From positions 310,001 to 374,000 of the forward strand of contig JADNRY010000009.1 of the NCBI GenBank assembly GCA_015501585.1: DNA of 64,000 nt, in the 5' to 3' direction. The stretch is from Rhodocollybia butyracea (lineage: Eukaryota > Basidiomycota > Agaricomycetes > Agaricales > Omphalotaceae). The notes beneath the pieces are model-generated. The model saw nothing but the letters and a program-made list of their open reading frames with translations. It searched no databases and was not told the DNA's origin. Every line of letters starts with the position of its first letter. Positions within the stretch are counted from its first letter, which is position 1. Both the position numbers and the translations under genes were made by a program. Of this stretch, positions 58,941 through 64,000 are shown one piece after another.

Positions 58941-60059
58941 AAGAGCTACTGCTAAAGATGATACACAACCCAATCCACAGTGGCAAGATCCGTAATATAT
59001 ATGTACAGCGGTATTGACCGCGTGTCTATGTACAGGAGGTACGAGACAAACCGAATATACATGTGCTACTATAGTACCGTAACTCAGCCTACTCGTCTAC
59101 TTAGCCACCAATATCGTAAACCCGGAGACGAAAACTTAAGAGTCTGACGTCTGATGTTCAGGATTTTGGCAACTTGCAAACCTGCTGCCAGCCTGGCTGA
59201 TGGCATGCGCAATGACATAAGCCTGAAGGTCGTATGAAGCATGCATGAAGGCGGGGGAAGTTTGGCGACAAACGGATGTAAACCACTAGACGCATCAAGT
59301 TGAATGGCCGCCAAGCTTATTCAAAATGACGCGTACCCCATCCGTTCAGCATACATGATTGAAACCAAAAGAACGCAAGCACATTGCTAACTTGTACTTG
59401 AAAGTAAAGTAAAAAGAGGATTAACAGCTCACGACTCCAGAAAGCTCAAGTCGACTAGAATCGAGTCTTATAAATTCTTGCTTGTACAATGAGGCTGAAT
59501 CATTTTTGTAATGTCGACGTCGATGTCGCTGTGCCACACCTGTGCCACACGACCCCGGTCCGATCAATTGCATCTTTCCACATAACCAACACGACTCAAG
59601 TACTCCAGTTGCAGCATCTTGATCAGCCTAAAGTCAGGAACTAAACTAACCGATTGCAATTGCAACTCAAACCGCTGTCGAGGAACATGTCAAGTAATCC
59701 GATGAGAGCCTGAGAATAATAGGTACTTGAAGAACTTGAAAAGTGGTCGTAAGTTTTTTCACTTGCTTTGTTTTTGCATCGAACTTTTGTTCTGCGCTCC
59801 TCGTATCGACAGCTCAATAAGAAATCTCACAAAATAGTTACAGTGCTTCTCCACAGCACCGAATACCCTGCTGAATTAGGTTCGACTCGGATTACATTGT
59901 TCATATCAAAGTTCATATTAACGAGAGGCGCAGAACACTACTAATCTCTTTGACTAAACACATTCATGAATTTAAACGTTTACCCGACATTACTGTTTAT
60001 ATGGTAAAATACTCCATAAAAATCTTCACTAGTAGCTTTTAACTGTCCCTCGAGCTCCC
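58941..60059. other. Intergenic upstream of the MFS gene
   Basis: 1.1 kb without a supportable gene. A short GTGCCACAC(CT)GTGCCACACGACC duplication lies at about 59532-59552. The minus-strand ORF 59084-59314 has no recognisable content. Confidence 0.45.
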
Positions 60060-62187
60060 ATGGCTGCAACTCCTCGCCAGTCTTCGGATCCAACGTTGGC
60101 GTCTGTTCACTCGTCAACCAAGGACAACTCCGCAGAAAAGACACTAGCAATAGCTCCTGATGAGAGTGCGGTGGTGACTGGGAAGAAACTGGCAGTTATA
60201 TTTGTTGCGATGTAAGTTTAGTATTTTTGGACCGTCGGTTCCCAAATACACTGAACCTTCAAAAAGTCTGCTGTCGGTTCTATTAATCGCTCTGGATCAA
60301 ACGATTCTGTGTACGTCTATTTCAATTTGCTGGCCTGATGCCTGTTGACAATTTTATCAGCCACCGCTCTTCCGCGCATAGCTTCCGAGTTTGACGCGTT
60401 TACTTTACAAGGATGGGTATCTACCTCGTTCGTGCTAACTCAAACCGTGTTCCTGTTATTCTATGGCCAATTGCAACGCGTATTTCCTGCAAAGTGGACC
60501 TTAATTTCCGCCATTCTTATATTCGAGACCGGGTCGTTGGTGTGCGGCGTAGCGCAGAACGTTAACCAGTTAATAGTAGGACGGACAGTCTCTGGCGTAG
60601 GGGCAGCAGGAATATGTACGTTCGCCAGTCCCTTTATTTACCCGTCTGGCAGCTACTAACACTGCGAAGTTGTTGGTATGATGCAAGTCATATCTCAAGC
60701 TACGAGGCTCGAAGATCGTCCACGGTTATTTGGTGTGGTTGGTGCTGTCTTTGGATTATCGTCTGTCATTGGGCCTCTTATTGGCGGAGCATTCACTGAT
60801 CGTGTACGACTTTCACTTGCCTTTACATTCGTTTCATTTACCTATTTTTCAGGTTACATGGCGCTGGTGTTTCTTCATCAACCTCCCGATTGGAGGTGTT
60901 TCTCTGTTCGCAGTCACTTTTCTCTTGAAAGCAGCGCCTCCTTTGGGATCCGAACGCACAAAGCGCTCATCGAAGGACTTGTTCCACCAAGTCCTTCAAC
61001 TTGACTATCTTGGTGTTATCTTGATTGCTGCCGCAGTGACGTCTCTAGTACTCGCTCTTCAATGGGGTGGAAACACGAAGCCATGGAATGACAAGGCCGT
61101 TATCATTGTTAGTCCCCTTCGAGATTTATCAATAGTAAAGTCCCTAAGCATGATATATCATTCCAGTCCTTTGTCTTTGCGGGAGTTTGCTCAATCCTGT
61201 TCGTTGGATGGGAGATATACTACGGCGATAAAGCCCTCGTCCCAACACAGATTTTCAAGTCTCGCTCAATGTAAGCCTACCACATTTGGCTTATAAGATT
61301 TGTATTGACGCGGTCTGCTCATATAGATACGCTATTGTCGTATATTGCTTCCTTACTCGATTCTCTCTCCTACTATTCTCATATGCAAGTACTGATATTT
61401 CTACATAAGATCTCTCTAACGATAATATTCACAGTATGTTCCCATATTCTACCAGGCTGTGAGGCATAAGTCAGCCACCGACTCGGGGATCAACCTCCTT
61501 CCGTTCATGCTTGGCGTCGTGCTCACCGTCATCAGCTCTGGCCAGGTTGTTGGCAAGTTTGGATACTAGTAAGCAGCATTTCGCTTTGTTGTTGTTATTT
61601 TCAGACCCTGATCGGGAGCGACAGTTGGCCTTTCCTCGTAGTCGCACCTCTATTCCTTGCGGTTGGTTCTGGCCTTTTCTTTACACTTAAGACGACGACC
61701 ACATCTGCCCAAATCATTGGTTTTCAAATTCTCGCTGGTATTGGTACCGGCATGGGCATGCAGAATGGGCTATTGGCAATGCAGTATGTTTTCTTCTTCC
61801 CTTGAAGTTTTGTCGCTTTCTTGCTCATGTTCCTCCCATAGAGCCGAATTTAAGAGCGCGCCTAGTCTGCTTAGTCAAGCGACGAGCATGGCCTCCTTCG
61901 GTCAGTTCCTCGGTGGTACACTTGGGCTTGGTATTGCCGAACCGGTCTTTGCCTCGGAGCTCTCCAAATATCTTCTCATCTACGCACCAGATGCTCCAGC
62001 GACCATTGTAAAGGACTCACCGACGGCTATCTACACCGAGATATCTCCGTCCCTAATCCCTGGTGTTGTACAGGCGTACACGCATTCTCTGCGCACCGTA
62101 TTTGTCATCGGTGTACCTGTCGCTGGGCTTGCACTTCTCGCCTCCCTGTTCATTAAGAACATCAGGATTGCCAAGGGTGCTCATTGA
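60060..62187 (+). CDS. MFS transporter, DHA2 (14-TM drug:proton antiporter) type
   Basis: About ten exons start MAATPRQSSDPTLASVH at 60060 after a hydrophilic N-terminus. Motifs: TM1 LLSVLLIALDQTIL, then ATALPRIASEF with the DHA hallmark, VSTSFVLTQTVFLLFYGQL, LVCGVAQNVNQLIVGRTVSG, VGAVFGLSSVIGPLIGGAFTD (antiporter motif C) and WRWCFFINLPIGG. Later TMs are LGVILIAAAVTSLVLAL, LLPFMLGVVLTVISSGQ, GTGMGMQNGLLAMQ and SFGQFLGGTLGLGIAEP. It ends RIAKGAH at 62187. A plasma-membrane exporter of toxic or secondary compounds is the family's usual role; the substrate is unknown. It lies between the two direct repeats at 58375 and 63050. Confidence 0.9.
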
Positions 62188-63049
62188 AACATGATAGAAA
62201 AGAGTGAAAAAGACGTGAAAAAAACAGGATATGTAAGTTGAAGCGTTCACAGCCTCATGCTATATCATATGCGCTATACCTCCCTGTGGAACCTCCACTC
62301 CGAACGATGGGGTCTCTGTAGAGGCCGTAGGGTGGACGTTGATGTAGGCACCTTGTATATATCGAGATTGGTGCTCTGAAATTCTCTACGAAGCTTGTGA
62401 TATTATAATGATTATGATTGCTCATACTATCCTCACTTAGTTTATCACATAGCTTGTTGCATTAGCATGAGCGAATACAGCTGAATTGTTTTTGATATCG
62501 TTTTAATATCTCAACGATTCGGTCCGACTCTTGTGTAATAAAATCAAAGAAAGTACATAGTAATAACTAAAAGCTTCATGTTATGATGAAAGCGTAATAA
62601 AATATTAATAACATATGAACGAAGTCTCCGAGTTTTTCTCGATACATCACCGCTACTCTTTGTAGTGACTGTAAGGTCATAATTAGCGATACATCACCTC
62701 CAAGTACTTTATGAGCTGCGGAAGTACTGAAGTACTTGGTTGAAGGCCTTTGTTGATCCATTGAAGCAACCATGAAATGACAATATTGATTGAATACTTA
62801 TCGGCAAACACCGCAATATATACTTTTTGGACCTGGAATCTGCAAGGATCAAAGATGCGTTTTGTGAGTAAGGCGCCGTGCCGATGTTAGGCGTCTGACT
62901 TCCTTACTCATCCTGGCCGTGAGTTACGCTATATTCTTGGTCCTTCTGCTGCGGAATCTCTAAAATTGGTCCAATGGTGACAGCGAGGTGTAAAACTTTA
63001 ATGGGGTCAGTACTTAGTGGCAATAAAATTCAACACATAACATCGGCAG
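62188..63049. other. AT-rich intergenic, nothing supportable
   Basis: 3' flank of the MFS gene. A minus-strand ORF at 62576-62773 is not supported. No repeat or RNA gene recognised. Confidence 0.45.
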
Positions 63050-63860
63050 GAAGAGGGACTCAGTCGATCAGTCGGCTTTTGAAGTCTAATCAATTTTCAT
63101 TGCACAGTAGAGTCTTTCCGCGATTGGAGAGCAACGAGATGCTTCCCTAAAATGGAAGTACTTATCTCAAGTAGAATATCAAAGGTCTTTATTTTAGAAA
63201 ATGTGGATGACTGCTGATATAAGAAACTCAGTACAACCCAGAGAACCATTCTCCTACTACTACTGCTCAATTATGTAGCTTCCGAAAGCAGAATGGCAGG
63301 AGACGCTTTGATGTCATCAAATTGAAACATAAATTGATATTCTTCGATCAGAGAAATATAATATCAACAATATCTCAGGGATCATCATCCGACGTATCTT
63401 GCGAGAAGTCATACATAGAGCAAAATCTTCATCTACACTACGAAGACTGTAACCCACTGACACCTAGGAATCTTAAAGGCAGTTCTCGCTATTGGTGGGC
63501 AGTGGCCATGGAAAGCGACGTCATGGTAATTCTATTACTACACTGCACCAAACTATCAGCGATACTGTTTTGGATGGTGCATGCCCAGTAACCAATATAG
63601 CATGACTTTCTCACTGTATTGGTTTGGGACTCAGGAGTTTGAAGCAGGAACAATACCACGCTCATATTGACTGAAGCGACGTGTGCTACCGGCTCGCTAT
63701 AATCACCTAATGGGTACCATATTTGAAGCTCGGAGAGAAGAAAACCATCCCATCCAGGGTAAGTAATCAAACGGTCTAGATACGAATGGAACATTAAACG
63801 CACGTCGTGAAACTGCTGTAACATCCACTGGTACGTACTTAGTACCTCCGATGAATGCTA
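63050..63860 (+). repeat. Direct repeat, right copy, without the GS-like gene body
   Basis: It starts with a decayed copy of the last codons of the GS-like gene (GGGACTCAGTCGATCAGTCG against GGAACTCAGCCGATTAGTCG), then repeats its 3' flank. Compared with the left copy it carries about 60 extra bases near 63155-63215 and about 150 near 63355-63510. No other part of the GS-like gene is present upstream of it. Confidence 0.85.
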
Positions 63861-64000
63861 CTAGTTCAGGATATTTCACCAAATCTAAAATCGTTAATAA
63901 CTTTTTAAGGGATGCGAATTTTTGAAATCTGATTCGACCAAAGTTTTCCTTGGGGTCCAAAGCTCTTACTCCAATGCTCTGAAGTATTTTTTATTGTGAG
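63861..64000. other. Window end, no feature seen
   Basis: A minus-strand ORF spanning 63703-63960 crosses repeat sequence and is not supported as a gene. Confidence 0.4.

Noticed and set aside
60345..60659. Possible internal start for the MFS gene
   Set aside because: Upstream exons in frame (hydrophilic N-terminus and TM1 with ALDQTIL) show the true start at 60060.
63489..63960. Minus-strand ORFs at the right end of the window
   Set aside because: They overlap the direct repeat derived from the GS-like gene's 3' flank and read across its indels.

Overview
The window is nuclear DNA of a filamentous basidiomycete, most likely an Agaricomycete. Genes are closely packed on both strands and split by many short introns of about 45-70 bp with GT...AG ends. 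The repertoire fits: heme-thiolate P450s, an expanded MYND-finger family, a KRE6/SKN1-type beta-glucan synthesis protein, a GH30 glycosidase, aldo-keto reductases and fungal housekeeping genes (ELP1, EFG1, CWC15, USO1, CDC15-like F-BAR). No species can be named from the sequence alone. Exon boundaries given here were worked out by hand from splice sites and reading-frame continuity.

Region 1 (1-8.6 kb) is a segmental duplication. A P450 gene and a divergent MYND-finger gene occur once at 3.5-8.6 kb and again, incomplete, at 1-2.2 kb. The left P450 leaves the window before its I-helix but is open as far as it goes. The right P450 is full length but has one extra base in a homopolymer that shifts the frame. 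The left MYND gene has lost its whole middle. Between the copies lies a broken AKR7-type reductase fragment.

Region 2 (8.6-16.4 kb) holds a multi-pass membrane protein, a Yar1-like ankyrin protein, and a KRE6/SKN1-like GH16 gene whose last exons and 3' flank are tandemly duplicated for about 2 kb downstream.

Region 3 (16.5-26.1 kb) holds three tandem intron-bearing tRNA-Val(UAC) genes, an F-BAR/SH3 cytokinesis protein, an unknown disordered protein, and a paralogue of the membrane protein of region 2.

Region 4 (26.3-54 kb) is a conserved gene-dense core. ELP1 (tRNA wobble modification) and EFG1 (rRNA processing) are divergent and share a promoter of about 90 bp. Several lineage-specific unknown proteins follow, then an aldo-keto reductase, the spliceosomal protein CWC15, a secreted GH30 enzyme, the vesicle tether USO1/p115 and a Cys/His-rich protein.

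Region 5 (54.5-64 kb) has a second aldo-keto reductase, a class-I glutamine-synthetase-like enzyme and a DHA2-type MFS transporter. The 3' end and flank of the glutamine-synthetase-like gene recur beyond the transporter, so the transporter sits between direct repeats.

Nothing in the window is clearly viral, CRISPR-like or an intact transposon. The most unusual features are the local duplications of gene ends and the tRNA array whose introns differ while the exons stay almost fixed.
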